Assembly: GCA_965369705.1 (NCBI GenBank)
Contig: CBDURF010000081.1
Span: forward strand, 1-14,654
Length of the DNA stretch: 14,654 bases
Reading direction: 5' to 3'
Origin: JAGLCY01 sp965369705
Lineage (GTDB): Bacteria; Krumholzibacteriota; Krumholzibacteriia; LZORAL124-64-63
This document shows, piece by piece, positions 14,563 to 14,654 of this stretch (positions are counted from its first letter, which is position 1; the number at the start of each line of letters is the position of its first letter). A program made the position numbers and the translations under genes. The notes under the pieces are model-generated. The model saw nothing but the letters and a program-made list of their open reading frames with translations, was not told the origin of the DNA and made no database searches.

Positions 14563-14654
14563 TGCCAGGTCTCCTCTTCCGCGTCGGACGACAGTTCCGC
14601 CTGGGTGGGCTGGGCTTCCTTCCGGCCCAGCAGGATCAACGCCTGACTGTAAAG
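14559..14654 (-). CDS. C-terminal 31 codons of an unidentified upstream gene
   Basis: An open frame enters from the right edge and stops at a TGA overlapping the kdsD start (ATGA), so it is almost certainly the end of the preceding gene. The visible residues begin LYSQALILLGRKEAQ and end in an acidic, Glu-rich tail. The first part resembles a helical, TPR-like end, but that is weak. It does not look like the usual C-termini of KdsA or CTP synthase, which often precede kdsD. Function unknown. Confidence 0.7.
   Translation of the reverse strand, partial: LYSQALILLGRKEAQPTQAELSSDAEEETWQ

Noticed and set aside
1..14654. Mobile elements, CRISPR arrays, tRNA or rRNA genes, phage or defence genes
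   Set aside because: No transposase-like frames, regularly spaced repeats or RNA gene signatures were seen; the gene content is housekeeping and envelope/PTS throughout.

Overview
The window is GC-rich bacterial DNA in which every supportable gene lies on the minus strand, so transcription runs from the right end to the left. Genes for lipid A acylation, Kdo precursor supply and LPS export show a Gram-negative (diderm) cell. A complete mannose-family PTS together with HPr kinase, a long-form HPF and sigma-54 in one cluster resembles deltaproteobacteria-like or FCB-group bacteria. The low identity at several usually invariant positions suggests an under-sampled lineage. That placement is inference; no taxonomic marker was compared.

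In order of transcription: the last 31 codons of an unidentified gene (14559-14654); a KpsF/KdsD arabinose-5-phosphate isomerase (13543-14562); a roughly 136-bp gap carrying a near-consensus sigma-54 promoter; a LpxL/HtrB-type acyltransferase; a LptC-like lipoprotein; lptB; rpoN; long hpf; hprK; the PTS genes EIIA, EIIB, EIIC and EIID of the mannose family; ptsH (HPr); ptsI (Enzyme I); a bifunctional phosphoglucose/phosphomannose isomerase; a sugar-phosphate nucleotidyltransferase with a left-handed beta-helix tail; and metK, which runs off the left edge within a few residues of its end. Genes overlap or are separated by less than about 70 bp, so most of the window could be one or a few long transcripts.

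The genes fit one plan. EI and HPr phosphorylate a sugar through EIIABCD, HPrK can modify HPr at Ser46, the isomerase can interconvert mannose-6-P, fructose-6-P and glucose-6-P, and the nucleotidyltransferase can activate sugar phosphates for surface polysaccharide. KdsD, the acyltransferase, LptC and LptB make and export LPS. RpoN and HPF are the usual regulatory companions of this cluster.

The points worth a second look are: a sigma-54 promoter that would drive the operon encoding sigma-54; two mini-ORFs with good ribosome-binding sites whose stops overlap the starts of EIID and HPr; strong intercistronic hairpins; the absence of kdsC, lptA and rapZ from positions where related clusters often carry them; and a non-canonical HPr active-site loop. 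No mobile element, CRISPR array, tRNA or rRNA was seen, and no gene-free stretch exceeds 300 bases.
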